A stretch of 64,000 nucleotides of DNA from Serripes groenlandicus (lineage: Eukaryota > Mollusca > Bivalvia > Cardiida > Cardiidae): positions 32,747,784 through 32,811,783 of the forward strand of contig JASEVX010000010.1 in NCBI GenBank assembly GCA_031761405.1. Reading direction: 5' to 3'. Under the pieces are notes generated by a model. It ran no database searches. It was given only the letters and a program-made list of their open reading frames with translations, and had not been told where the DNA came from. The translations under genes and the position numbers were made by a program. Position 1 is the first letter of the stretch. The number at the start of each line of letters is the position of its first letter. Of the stretch, positions 9,770-20,016 are shown piece after piece.

Positions 9770-11031
9770 TTAACCCTTTCCCTCATATAGACTTTTTGAA
9801 AACATTGTGGAAAAAAGGAACAAGAGGCCCAAGAGGGCCAGTATCGCTCCACGGCCATAAGGCAAAAATAAAATCTCCAAACAGCCCTGCCCCGTGGTGG
9901 CTATTTTTTTTACCAACCACCATGGCTTAAAGGAATCTTGTAGAGTGTCACCAAAGGAATGTTTCTGCAAAATTATTTGAAAATATGCCTGACACTTTCG
10001 GAGGAGAAGATTTTTTAAGTTTTCACTATGGTCATATAAGTCAAAATAGCCCCGCCCTCTGGCGGCCATGTTTTTCGACCAATCAACATGGCTTGAAGGA
10101 ATCTGATAGAGGGTCACCCAATGAACATTTCTACAAAATTATTTGAAAATCGGCTGAACACTTTCGGAGAAGAAGATGTTTTAAGTTTTCACTATAGCTA
10201 TATAACGCAAAAAAGCCCCGCCCCCTGGCGGCCATGTTTTTCGCCCAATCAACATTTCTTGAAGGAATCTAATTAAGGTTCACACAAGGAACATTTCTAC
10301 AAAATTATTTGAAAATCGGCCTGACACTTTTGGAGGAGAAGATTTTTTAAGTTTGCTCTTTAGCCATATAGGCAAAATAGCCCCGCCCTGTGACGGCCAT
10401 GTTTTTTTACCAATCAACATGGCTTGAAGGAATCTGATAGAGGGTCACCCACGGAACATTTCTACATAATTATTTGAAAATCTGCTGAACACTTTTTGAG
10501 AAGAAGATTATTTAAGTTTTCACTATAGCTATATAAGGCAAAAAAGCCCCGCCCCCCTGGTGGCCATGTTTTTCGCCCAATCAAAATTTCTTGAAGGAAT
10601 CTAATAAAGGGTCACCCAAGGAACATTTCTACAAAATTATTTGAAAATCGGCCTGACACTTTTGGAGAAGAAGATTTTTTAAGTTCTCACTATTTTTTTC
10701 TTTCGGTTGCCATGGAAACCAGAATTTTGAATGGATCAAAAAAATTTGAAGGAATTTAGTAGAGGACATTGGAGGATGCTTCCCATGAAGTTTCAACCAA
10801 ATTGGCCAAGTGGTTAGGGAGAAGAAGTCGTTTAAAGGAAAAAGTTAACGCATGCACGCACGCACGCACGCACGGACGCACGACGGACAATTCGCCATGA
10901 CATAAGCTCGACTGGCTTTCAGCCAGTGGAGCTAAAAATTACTCATAACGTTTTCAATTTTTTTTTCATTTGTTTCCATTTTTTTTCACTAAATGTCTGC
11001 AAAGTCCTCTGCTGCAGGTTTGTTGTACAGA
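9770..11031 (+). mobile_element. TTAA-MITE split by HL-C
   Basis: Left part 9770-9817 (ttaaccctttccctcatata ... gtggaaaaaaggaa) and right part 10938-11031 (attactcataacgttttca ... gtcctctgctgcagg) join to the family consensus if the HL-C element is removed. Confidence 0.75.
9818..10937 (+). mobile_element. HL-C element, copy 1
   Basis: Begins caagaggcccaagagggcc, then five monomers of ~166 bp (ggaatct at 9932, 10098, 10264, 10429, 10595). Each has gccccgcccc, ggcggccatg and aacatttctacaaaattatt. A cgcacgcacgcacg microsatellite follows, and the 3' hairpin agctcgactggctttcagcc ends in gagctaaa. Inserted in a TTAA-MITE with no clear target duplication. Confidence 0.8.
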
Positions 11032-11240
11032 GGTCCAGATAAGAAAGGGTATACAGCTCTTTTCCCCATAATATCTCTCTTATTATCCAATCAAACCCTA
11101 TGCTGTGGGTACTCAAAATAATCGTCTCATTGAGACGATTCTTTTGAGTACCCACCACATAGGGTTAGCGGATAAACATAGGGTTAGCGGATAAAATAAG
11201 AATTTTAGAACAAGCAAAACGCTCCTTATCTAGAGCTCTG
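11026..11240. mobile_element. Hairpin element B
   Basis: Ends cagaggtccagataag and atctagagctctg. The core is an inverted pair of tgtgggtactcaaaa around cgtctcattgagacg. Contains a 17 bp direct duplication of agggttagcggataaa. The right end lies about 10 bp from the donor of the TM exon. Confidence 0.75.
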
Positions 11241-11250
11241 AATACATTAC

Positions 11251-11376
11251 CTAAGGCCTGATTCGCTCGACGTTGTCTTTGTTGAAAACAGTAAAGTATG
11301 ACTAGGAAAACAACAACAGCAAGCCCCACTACAATCATTATCAAAATCGTGTTTTGGTTCATCAACTGTTCCTCAG
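11251..11376 (-). CDS. Transmembrane-segment exon of a candidate receptor-like gene
   Basis: The 126 bp exon has a strong acceptor (tttcttttgatgtttcag at 11377 upward) and a donor (gccttag|gtaatg). It is phase 1 at both ends. It encodes EEQLMNQNT, then a ~20-residue hydrophobic span (ILIMIVVGLAVVVFLVILYC), then a basic flank QQRQRRANQ. This is the usual layout of a single-pass membrane helix with stop-transfer charges on the cytoplasmic side. It matches the phase of the exon at 13310-13531, so both could be one gene. Downstream exons are not identified. Confidence 0.6.
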
Positions 11377-11459
11377 CTGAAACATCAAAAGAAATAAAAT
11401 ACAAAATGGTGTTTAGGAATGTAAATAACAACAATTACTGATGTTTAGTGATAAGTATC

Positions 11460-11600
11460 CCTTAACCTAATATCAGACACATTTTTGATGCAGATCTGCA
11501 GAAGATGTCTTTTGAAAACATTGTGACAAAAGGAGAAATTACTCATGATGTTTTCAATTTTTTTCGTTTATCATACACTTTCATTAATTTTATAGATGTT
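11460..11600 (+). mobile_element. TTAA-MITE fragment
   Basis: 5' half with gcagatctgcagaagatgtc and aacattgtgacaaaaggag; no left terminus. Interrupted by an HL-J remnant. Confidence 0.55.
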
Positions 11601-11627
11601 TATAGAGATTAGTAGATACACATTCTG

Positions 11628-11732
11628 ACCAAATTTGGTGATGACAAAGGCTTCTCAAGTTATTTAGCTGACAACATACTGGACGCCGCAGGTAAAACAA
11701 TAATACAATCCCAAAACGGGCGTATAAAAAGA
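11628..11732 (+). mobile_element. HL-J remnant
   Basis: Carries acacattctgaccaaatttg, then ctggacgccgcaggtaaaac and aaacgggcgtataaaaa, the last monomer and 3' end of the element at 62542-63833, with the rest lost. Confidence 0.65.
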
Positions 11733-11757
11733 TTGGAAACTCCCTTTAAATGAAACT

Positions 11758-11905
11758 TTTAAGTACAATAATTGAATAGATTTGAAAACATCTTGACAAA
11801 AGGAAAAATTGCACGTTTTGAGAAATGTCTTCTTCTGTCACAATGGTTTAAAAAATCGTTTGCTTCAGAGGCGTCAGAAAGAGTCTGTACATGGGAAAGG
11901 GTAAA
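11758..11905 (-). mobile_element. TTAA-MITE 3' part
   Basis: From caataattgaatagatttg to catgggaaagggtaaa; hairpin decayed (ttgcacgttttgagaaa). Confidence 0.6.
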
Positions 11906-11907
11906 TG

Positions 11908-12428
11908 ATGGCCCTAAATTGATCACCTGAGTGATGATAAAATAGCAGCAAATTAGTAGTAAATGCTTATATTAATAAAATGGACAATTTTATCAAGAAT
12001 CAGAATGAACTGCAAATGAAACAGCTTATCAGAAAAGGACATTTGTATTAAGGCATTAAATCCTTGAACAAGTTGAAAGAGGACCACAACAGGAACATTC
12101 CTGCGAAGTTCGGTTGGTATCATTCAATTGTTTTAGAAGATGTCAAAACAAATAGTTCATTATACCCCTTATCTGATGACAACAGTTTGCTTTGTCTTTC
12201 ATCCAGTCACTATGGCTTGAAAAAAATATCAAAAGGGTCACTGAAGGAACATTTCTACGCAATTATTTTGAATTAGACAAGTAAATTCATGACAAAGAAA
12301 TTTAAAAATAATTAAAAATTAGTCCTATGGTTTAGGAGGAGATGTCATTTAAAGCTAAACGTTACGACAGACGGAGAAATACTAGAGAGTGATAATAAAG
12401 ATCACCTGGAGCTCCGGTGATCTGAAAA
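11908..12428 (+). mobile_element. HL-D element, truncated 5' end
   Basis: Opens with gatggccctaaattgatcac and ends gatcacctggagctccggtgatct, a 3' hairpin. The tandem core is reduced and the GACG-type microsatellite is short (acgacagacgg). Confidence 0.6.
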
Positions 12429-12429
12429 T

Positions 12430-12700
12430 AGCAAAAACAGTAGGAGTTTTCTTATCACATAATGTATCACACGAGATTTCGAAGACAAACAAGTTTATTC
12501 TGCCAATCACAGGACCTATAAAATATGACAGGCAGACAAAGTGGAGAGAGAGAATTATCCATGAATGTCACCCTAATAAGGCAAGCAACACAAACGCCCT
12601 ACATTTACTTCTTATTTACCAGATGTTACCATAATGTCCTGGTAAATCTCCATTCAAATCTACAGCAAGTGAATTTAAAAATACTTGATAAGATAAGTAA
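12430..12700. other. Unassigned, with MITE scrap
   Basis: About 210 bp with no recognised repeat, then a short TTAA-MITE-like piece (aatctacagcaagtgaattt) at 12645-12690. On the minus strand a tattttatag acceptor-like site is followed by a short Cys-containing frame, which I could not support as an exon. Confidence 0.3.
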
Positions 12701-12703
12701 AGA

Positions 12704-12935
12704 TTAACCCTTTCCCCCCCATATAGATGCTTTCTGACGCCTCTGCAGCAGCAGGCTTTTTGAAAACATAGTGACAAAACAAGAAATTGCTCAAAACGAG
12801 CAATTTCTCCTTTTTCCACAATGTTTTCCACTTTTAGTCATAGGTTATCCATTCAATTATAGAGATTTTCTACTTTTTGACAAAAGATGTCCAAAGTCAT
12901 CTGCTGCAGAATTATCGTTTGAGGGAAAGGATTAA
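12704..12935 (+). mobile_element. TTAA-MITE copy, full length
   Basis: TTAA at both ends; hairpin ttgctcaaaacgagcaa; left terminus has an expanded C run (tttcccccccata). Confidence 0.88.
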
Positions 12936-12941
12936 ATAATA

Positions 12942-13048
12942 TTGCAGGAAAATGAGATATTGCTCAGTGTGAGCTATTTCTCATATTGCCACAATGTTTT
13001 CAAAATGCATCTGCTGTAGATATGTCAGAAGACATCGGCGTGAGGGCT
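12942..13048 (-). mobile_element. TTAA-MITE fragment
   Basis: Right half with hairpin ttgctcagtgtgagcta and gcatctgctgtagatatgtc. Confidence 0.6.
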
Positions 13049-13065
13049 ATCAATCAAGGGAGTGA

Positions 13066-13262
13066 GGTTCAAATCCCAACTTGGCCATTCATTCTTTAAA
13101 GTCATTGCGAGTAGTGTCAATCGGCTATAAAGTCTATGTTGGAAGGAAGCCAGGTACCTTTAAACAATGTTGTGTCGAGTTATTATAAGTGTGAGAAAGC
13201 CAGGAAACAACATGTACATTTTAAGTTGAACTGGTCGCCGTAATTTAACTGAAACACACTTT
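13066..13262 (+). mobile_element. SINE-E, 5'-truncated
   Basis: Begins near a box-B-like ggttcaaatccc. It continues through the E body (agccaggaaacaacatgtac, gaactggtcgccgt) to the taatttaactg tail. Confidence 0.6.
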
Positions 13263-13309
13263 AAAATAGATTTAAACTTCAATCAACCATGAATTAGATA
13301 ATAACTTAC

Positions 13310-13531
13310 GACACAGTTCCACCCTTGCAATGCATGTGCCATCCTCACATTGTCTCTCCCCATTTGAGAGGCACATAGGGGACTTTGTAGTATATATCCT
13401 TCGGGAATTTCTTCCTTTTGTGTCACCGTATATTTGATTTGATTTCTTTATGTCCTCCATCTTGTTTTTCGTGATGTATTTGGCGAAAAAAAGTTGATGC
13501 AGAAGATGAGTGTTATCTAGGTCTTCCATTC
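13310..13531 (-). CDS. Exon with partial LDL-receptor class A module
   Basis: 222 bp exon with a pyrimidine-rich acceptor (ctctgtaatttcag|ga) and a consensus donor (tgtc|gtaagtt). It is phase 1 at both ends. Residues 1-50 are charged and unremarkable. The C-terminal part CLSNGERQCEDGTCIARVEL(C) has four Cys spaced 7-4-6, as in the first half of an LDL-receptor class A domain. The Asp-rich, calcium-binding second half is absent here, so either another exon is missing from my model or the module is incomplete. Phase matches the TM exon at 11251-11376. Confidence 0.55.
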
Positions 13532-13582
13532 CTGAAATTACAGAGATATGTAAACTACAAGACTAGAAAAGGAGGAGTAAAT

Positions 13583-13840
13583 AGGTCTTTGGTATATAAT
13601 ATCTCTCTTAGCACTCATTAAAACCTATGTTGTGGGTAGACACATATCGGGACCAAATTTTTAAAAAGTTTTAAGATTGAAATCGATCTGTCGAGATCCA
13701 AGGCAAATTTTCGGTTTTCCTGATGCGACGTGTTTACTCAAAAGAATTGTCTCACGATTCTTTTGAGTACCCACAATATAGGTTTTGGAGATAAAATAAG
13801 GATGTTAGAGCATGAAAAATGCTCCTTAACTAGAGCTCTG
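13583..13840. mobile_element. Hairpin element B with ~90 bp insertion
   Basis: The left arm (aacctatgttgtgggta) and right arm (cttttgagtacccacaa) are separated by extra sequence at about 13640-13730. Ends in ctagagctctg, immediately before the next MITE. Confidence 0.65.
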
Positions 13841-13841
13841 G

Positions 13842-14080
13842 TTAACTCTTTCCCACATACAAGACATCTGCAGCAGACAACTTTGAAATAAACCTGAGAA
13901 AAAGATGGCAACTATCTTTATATAAAAGTAAAGATTTAGAATACTTAGGGTTGAAAACATTGTTGCAAATTAAGAGATTACTCTTTTATAAGCAATTTCT
14001 CCATTTGCCACAATGTTTTTTAAAAGTCGTCTGCTGCACAAGCGTCAGAACGCATCTGTACATATGTGGCAAAGGATTTA
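13842..14080 (-). mobile_element. TTAA-MITE copy, older subfamily
   Basis: Left gttaactctttcccacatac; right end decayed (ggcaaaggattta); centre actcttttataagcaa. Confidence 0.75.
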
Positions 14081-14215
14081 CCCCAGATGTCCAGATAAGG
14101 AGGAGATTAAAACTGGTCTTTTCCCATTAATATGACTCAATTAAACCCTATGTGGATTCTATAAAGACTAAAGACATAAAGGGTATGTAAAATACTCTTC
14201 TGATCTAGTATCTGG

Positions 14216-14445
14216 TTAACCCTTTCCCTCATATAGACGTTTCTGACGCCTCTGCAGCAGACAGCTTTTTGAAAACATAGTGACAAAAGAAGAAATTGCT
14301 CAAAACGAGCAATTTCTCCTTTTGACACAATGTTTTCCACTTTTAGTCATAAGTTATCCATTCAATTACAGAGGTTTTCTTTTTTTTTTAAATAATATGT
14401 TCAAAGTCGTCTGCTGCAGAATTGGCGTATGAGGGAAAGGGTTAA
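14216..14445 (+). mobile_element. TTAA-MITE copy, full length
   Basis: Hairpin ttgctcaaaacgagcaa; its right TTAA (14442-14445) doubles as the left TTAA of the next copy. Confidence 0.9.
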
Positions 14446-14646
14446 CCCTCTGCTACAGACAACCTTTGAAAACATTGTGACAAAATGAGAAACTGCTCAA
14501 AACAATATCAAACTAATGTTTTTGACCTGCATGCCTCACAATTGTCTTTATTGTGGGAGAAATAGCTCATTATAAACCATTTCTTCTTTTGCCAGAATGT
14601 TTTCAAAAGTTGTCTGCTGCAAATGCATCTAGTGTGAAAGGGTTAA
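14442..14646 (+). mobile_element. TTAA-MITE copy sharing TTAA
   Basis: Older, rearranged copy with a part-duplicated centre (gctcaaaacaatatcaaac, then gctcattataaaccatttc). Ends gaaagggttaa. Confidence 0.7.
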
Positions 14647-14652
14647 CAGGAA

Positions 14653-17537
14653 AAACTAGAAATATCACTGAAGATGATAAATACCCCCAAAACAGCACCT
14701 TGACTCAAAATATGGTTTACGACCGACCAACAAAAGGGCCATAACTCTGTAAACAAGAAAAAGTAACAAAGGGCAATAACTCTGTATTTAGATTAAATAG
14801 AGTTATGGTTTCTGTACACTGCACTTTCTCTCAATGTGTTGTATCATCCTATGAAGTTTTATTAAATTCCAACAATTAGTTTTAAAGTTATGCTCCGGAC
14901 AAGACTCTACGAATATGAACAAGTAACTGGAGGATTGCAAGCAATACCATAGTCCCCTACCGGTTTGCACTTTTGAGTCTGTTTCTGTTGTCATAGCAAC
15001 CCAATGTTTAGGTATATCAAGACAATAAAGTATGAAAATAAAGAAAGGGAAATAACTCAAAAATTAGGGAAGCAAGAGTTATGGTTCATGTGCACTGCAC
15101 TCCCCCTTGATACGATGTATTCATGTGTGAAATTTCATAGCCATAGCTAGTATAGTTATGGAGATATGCTCCGGACAAAAATCAAGTATGAAAATAAAGA
15201 AAGGGAAATAACTCAAAAATTAGGCAAGCAAGAGTTATGGTTCATGTCCACTGCACTCCCCCTTGATACGATGTATTCATGTGTGAAATTTCATAACCAT
15301 AGCTAGTATAGTTATGGAGATATGCTCCGGACAAAAATCAAGTATGAAAATAAAGAAAGGGAAATAACTCAAAAATTAGGCAAGCAAGAGTTATGGTTCA
15401 TGTCCACTGCACTCCCCCTTGATGAGATGCATCCATGTGTGAAATTTCATAACCATAGCTAGTACAGTTTTGGAGATATGCTCCGGACAAAAATCAAGTA
15501 TGAAAATAAAGAAAGGGAAATAACTCAAAAATTAGGCAAGCAAGAGTTATGGTTCATGTCCACTGCACTCCCCCTTGATACGATGTATTCATGTGTGAAA
15601 TTTCATAGCCATAGCTAGTATAGTTATGGAGATATGCTCCGGACAAAAATCAAGTATGAAAATAAAGAAAGGGAAATAACTCAAAAATTAGGCAAGCAAG
15701 AGTTATGGTTCATGTCCACTGCACTCCCCCTTGATGAGATGCATCCATGTGTGAAATTTCATAACCATAGCTAGTACAGTTTTGGAGATATGCTCCGGAC
15801 AAAAATCAAGTATGAAAATAAAGAAAGGGAAATAACTCAAAAATTAGGGAAGCAAGAGTTATGGTTCATATGCACTGCACTCCGCATTGATGAGATGTAT
15901 CCACATATGGAATTTCATAGCCATAGCTAGTACAGTTTTGGAGATATGCTCCGGACAAAAATTTGCCGGACTGACTGACTGACTGACTGACTGACTGACA
16001 GATGGACTGACTGACTGACTGACAGATGGACTGACGGACGGAGTGCAAACCTAATAGTCCCCTTCGGCACGCCGGTAGGGGACTAAAAAGTAACAAACGG
16101 CAATAACTCTGTCATTATGTAAAGTAGAGTTATGTTTCTTGTACACTGCACTTCCTCTGATTATGCTCTACCATTATATGTAGTTTTATTAGATTCCATC
16201 TATTAGTTATTAAGTAATTCTAAGGACAAGAAAAAGTAACAAAGGGCAATAACTCTGTATTTAGATAAAATAGAGTTATGGTTCCTGTACACCGCACTCC
16301 TCTCAATGTGTTGTATCATCCTATGAAGTTTAATTAAATTCCAACAATTTGTTTTTAAGTTATGCTCTGGACAAGACTCTACGAATAAGAAAAAGTAACA
16401 AAGGGCAATAACTCTGTAATTATGTAAATTAGAGTTATGGTTCTTGTACACTGCACTTCCTCTGATTATGCTCTACCATTGTATGCAGTTTTATTAGATT
16501 CCATCTGTTAGTTATTAAGTAATTCTCCGGACAAGAAAAAGTAACAAAGGGCAATAACTCGGTATTTAGATTAAATAGAGTTATGGTTCCTGTACACTGC
16601 ACTTCCTCTCAATGTGTGGTATCATCCTATGAAGTTTTAATAAATTCCAAGAATCAGTTTTAAAGTTATGCTCTGGACAAGACTCTACGAATAAGAAAAA
16701 GTAACAAAGGGCAATAACTCTGTAATTATGTAAATTAGAGTTATGGTTCTTGTACACTGCACTTCCTCTGATTATGCTCTACCATTGTATGCAGTTTTAT
16801 TAGATTCCATCTGTTAGTTATTAAGTAATTCTCCGGACAAGAAAAAGTAACAAAGGGCAATAACTCGGTATTTAGATTAAATAGAGTTATGGTTCCTGTA
16901 CACCGCACTTCCTCTGAATGTGTGGTATCATCCTATGAAGTTTTAATAAATTCCAAGAATCAGTTTTAAAGTTATGCTCTGGACAAGACTCTACGAATAA
17001 GAAAAAGTAACAAAGGGCAATAACTCTGTAATTATGTAAATTAGAGTTATGGTTCTTGTACACTGCACTTCCTCTGATTATGCTCTACCATTGTATGCAG
17101 TTTTATTAGATTCCATCTGTTAGTTATTAAGTAATTCTCCGGACAAGAAAAAGTAACAAAGGGCAATAACTCTTTATTTAGATTAAATAGAGTTATGGTT
17201 CCTATACACTGCACTTCCTCTCAATGTGTTGTATCATCCTATGAAGTTTTATTAAATTCCAACAATTAGTTTTAAAGTTATGCTCCGGACAAGACTCTAC
17301 GAATAAGAAAAAGTAACAAAGGGCAATAACTTTGTATTTAGATAAAATAGAGTTATGGTTCCTGTACACCGCACTTCCTCTCAATGTGTTGTATCATCCT
17401 ATGAAGTTTCGTTCAAATCCTATGTTGCATTGTTAAGATATGGTCCGGACAAAATATGGCTTCCGACCGACCGACCGACCGACCGACACAGTGACTCCTA
17501 TATACCCCCCCAAAACTTTGTTTTTTGGGGGTATAAA
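14653..17537 (+). mobile_element. HL-H element, copy 1, with HL-I nested
   Basis: Begins aactagaaatatcactgaag. The core is a higher-order array of two alternating ~153 bp monomers, one with ttatgctctaccattgtatg and one with aatgtgttgtatcatcctat. Each contains gagttatggttc, cactgcac and a ccggacaag box. Ends with ccgaccgaccgacc and the hairpin taccccccaaaactttg / ttttttgggggta followed by TAA. Confidence 0.85.
14938..16087 (+). mobile_element. HL-I element nested in HL-H
   Basis: Flanked by aagtaac on both sides (14931-14937, 16088-16094), which is either a 7 bp target duplication or host repeat. Core of six 156 bp monomers (ccggac at 15171, 15327, 15483, 15639, 15795, 15951), then gactgactgactgac microsatellite and the 3' hairpin tagtccccttcggc / gccggtaggggacta. 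The 5' end also contains tagtcccctaccgg (14953). Confidence 0.8.
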
Positions 17538-17630
17538 AAACATCTAAGGAAGAAGGAAGAATCTGCACAACCAAGCTGTAAGAATGTGACAGAGAAATAT
17601 CATGGGAAAAGGAAACAATGATGTAAGCAG

Positions 17631-17716
17631 TTTTACCCTTTCCCACTTATAGACGACAACAAACAATTTCTCCTTTTACCACAATGCTTTCAACTCTATT
17701 CATTGATTATACTTTA
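17631..17716 (+). mobile_element. TTAA-MITE fragment
   Basis: Left terminus ttttaccctttcccac with an internally deleted left half; stops at about 17716. Confidence 0.55.
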
Positions 17717-17830
17717 CGAAGACAAAAGTGGTCCCTTCAAGACGTGAACCAACACCCCCTAATGCAGACTCTTATGTGTCATCATTGAGGTCAATTTCGG
17801 ATTCTCCTTTTAATAGCAATTTTAACTTAC

Positions 17831-17975
17831 TAAATGTTGTTTTCATGTTCAAAGAGATGTCTTGATTTGTGTAGAATTCATTTAATAATGTTAATCCATG
17901 AATATCTAAAGTAGGAACTGTTTCTAAGCTAAATATAGACCCTATTCTGTTGTGTAGTTTCGTGACCTTTAACAT
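17831..17975 (-). CDS. Candidate first coding exon
   Basis: ATG at 17975 opens a 145 bp frame starting MLKVTKLHNRIGSIFS and closed by a gtaagt donor after 48 codons plus one base (phase 1). The sequence is non-repetitive and has ordinary amino-acid composition. No domain or signal peptide is recognised. Phase 1 matches the exon at 13310-13531, the next candidate on this strand, but the lack of a signal peptide sits poorly with an extracellular module there. It may instead start a different gene, or be a gene piece carried by the HL-P-related sequence on its upstream side. Confidence 0.3.
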
Positions 17976-17983
17976 CGATTTTC

Positions 17984-17993
17984 GCGCATGCGC
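17984..17993. promoter_or_regulatory. NRF1-like palindrome gcgcatgcgc
   Basis: Perfect NRF1-type core 9 bp upstream of the candidate ATG on the minus strand, in an otherwise AT-rich region. NRF1 sites are typical of promoters of nuclear genes for mitochondrial and housekeeping functions. Confidence 0.35.
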
Positions 17994-18427
17994 ATTTCGA
18001 TATGAAAAAGCGAGTGATATTTATTTATTTTAGACAAGTACAAGACGAATGTTTGACGCAAAGCGTCAAAGAGAAGCCGCAATATTTCGTTGTACATGTA
18101 GAAATAAGAAAAAAAGAACATTTTTAAATCCACAAACAATAGAACAATTTAAACTGTAGACGGTAATGCTGATATATTTCTCCTTTTGAAGACTTTTGTT
18201 TTCTTCAAATTACCTCCCTTTAAAGCAATATCAGGATATTTACCTTGTGATTCGAATAAGATTGACAAACATTGAAATTATATGAATGAATACTATTATT
18301 TAAATAAGTTACAACAGCAAAATTAAATTTAAGCCAAGATAAATGTGTACACATTTCGTTAATTTTTTATAGATACCCTAATGTATAGGTATGAATATAA
18401 CATTTATAAGCAAATGTTTTCATTTCA

Positions 18428-18541
18428 ACGTTCCTAATGTTTGAATAGACTAAGGAAAGTCAATAATACATAAATAAATCAATGCAGTCTTTTCCGGCGA
18501 CATTGATGCCTTGCATCAACTTTCTCTTGTTATACATATAT
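18428..18541 (-). mobile_element. HL-P 5' end, copy 2
   Basis: In reverse complement it begins AACAAGAGAAAGTTGATG and follows HL-P copy 1 for about 110 bp (ccggaaaagactgcattg). No matching 3' hairpin is found to the left, so the extent is unknown. Confidence 0.6.
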
Positions 18542-18990
18542 ATAACAGTATGAATAGCCTGGGTACCGAGGATGTTTACATGTAAACAGACAGACAAACC
18601 TTGTAATAATCCTTCTTCAAAAGACACAAATTAAAGTTCCAGACTCATTTTAAACATTTGTCAGTAATAAACATACAATGTTTACGACAGAGATTGGAAA
18701 AATACATTGTATACATTTGATTTCATAGATCTATTTTTAGACTATTGCAATGATGCATGAAGGTTGTAATTATCTTGGTAGATATAATATGTGTTTTGGG
18801 ACGATGGAAATTTACTTTCGTAAAATATCTAATATATTCAGGGGTATTTTGGATTTTTCCATAAACAAATGGGTATAAATAGGCACAAAATCACCGGTGC
18901 TTAAAAAGTATTTAGAAAACTACGTGTAATACAACAAGCACACCTTCTGTTAATAGCCAATTAGTTCATCTTGTTTCACCTAATCTGAAT
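18542..18990. other. Unassigned AT-rich region
   Basis: About 450 bp without recognised repeat, exon or hairpin. Confidence 0.4.
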
Positions 18991-19193
18991 ATCCCATTCC
19001 CACTAACAGACGACTTTTGAAAACATTGTTATAAAAGGAGAAAAAGCTCATTATGAGCAATTACTCCTTTTGCCACAATGTTTTAAACTCTTTTCAATAA
19101 AACTTTCATTTATAGAAATTTTCCATATTTTTTTTATTGGATGATCTCAAAGTGATCCGATGCGGATTTGTTTTGTATGTGGGAAAGGGTTAA
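18991..19193 (+). mobile_element. TTAA-MITE copy
   Basis: Left terminus degraded (atcccattcccactaac); right gggaaagggttaa; hairpin gctcattatgagcaa. Confidence 0.75.
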
Positions 19194-19256
19194 ACATGTA
19201 CATGTTATGCTAATGTTTTTTACAGAGACTTGGTATGCCCAACTGTGCAACCTCTT

Positions 19257-19489
19257 TTAACCCTTTCCCTCATATAGACGCTTTCTGATGCCTCTTCAGC
19301 AGACGGCTTTTTGAAAACATAGTGACAAAAGAAGAAATTGCTCAAAACAAGCAATTTCTCCTTTTGCCACAATGTTTTCCACTTTTAGTCATAGTTTTTA
19401 TCCATTCAATTATAGAGATTTTTCTATTTTTTGACAAAATATGTTCAAAGTCGTCTGCTGCAGAATTGTCGTATGAGGGAAAGGGTTAA
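19257..19489 (+). mobile_element. TTAA-MITE copy, full length
   Basis: TTAA at both ends; hairpin ttgctcaaaacaagcaa with one mispair. Confidence 0.88.
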
Positions 19490-19652
19490 AGCAGACGGCG
19501 TTTTGAAAACATAGTGACAAAAGAAGAAATTGCACAGAACGTGCAATTTCTCCTTTTGTCACAATGTTTTCCACTTTTAGTCATAGGTTTTCCATCTGAC
19601 AAAATATGTTCAAAGTCGTCTGCTGCAGATTGGATGTATGTGGGAAAGGGTT
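19486..19652 (+). mobile_element. TTAA-MITE, 5'-truncated
   Basis: Starts at gttaaagcagacggcg, so the left terminus is lost at or next to the previous copy's TTAA. Hairpin ttgcacagaacgtgcaa. Confidence 0.75.
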
Positions 19653-19789
19653 TGCAATAACAGGAGAATCCAAGACAAACATGTCGTCTGCCAATGATCA
19701 AACTCAACGAGTCAAAGCAATTGAGAAGGATGAATGTATGTATGTACAGACAAACTACCAAGACATTATCCCCAAGTGTCATCCTGACT

Positions 19790-20016
19790 TTAAACACATT
19801 TCCCTCATAAAGACGCTTTCTAACGCTTCTGCAGCAGACGGATTTTTGAAAACATATTGACAAAAGAAGAAATTGCTCAAATTGTGCAATTTCTCCTTTT
19901 GCCACAATGTTTTCCTCTTTTAGTCATTGGTTAATCCATTCAATTATAGAGATTTTCCTTTTTTTGACAAAATATGTTCATCTGCTGCAGATTCGTTGTA
20001 TGAGGGAAAGGGTTAA
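19790..20016 (+). mobile_element. TTAA-MITE copy
   Basis: Left end ttaaacacatttccctc; right gggttaa; hairpin ttgctcaaattgtgcaa mixes CTC with GTG. Confidence 0.8.

Noticed and set aside
12440..12560. Missing second half of the LDLa module on the minus strand after tattttatag
   Set aside because: Only one frame stays Cys-containing, it meets a stop quickly and lacks the DC.D.SDE pattern.
14082..14216. Possible hairpin element B between two MITEs
   Set aside because: Only short matches (ccagataaggagg, tgatctagtatctgg) remain and the core arms are absent.
15866..16096. Frame with repeated SVSQSICQ
   Set aside because: Translation of the HL-I gactgactgac microsatellite.
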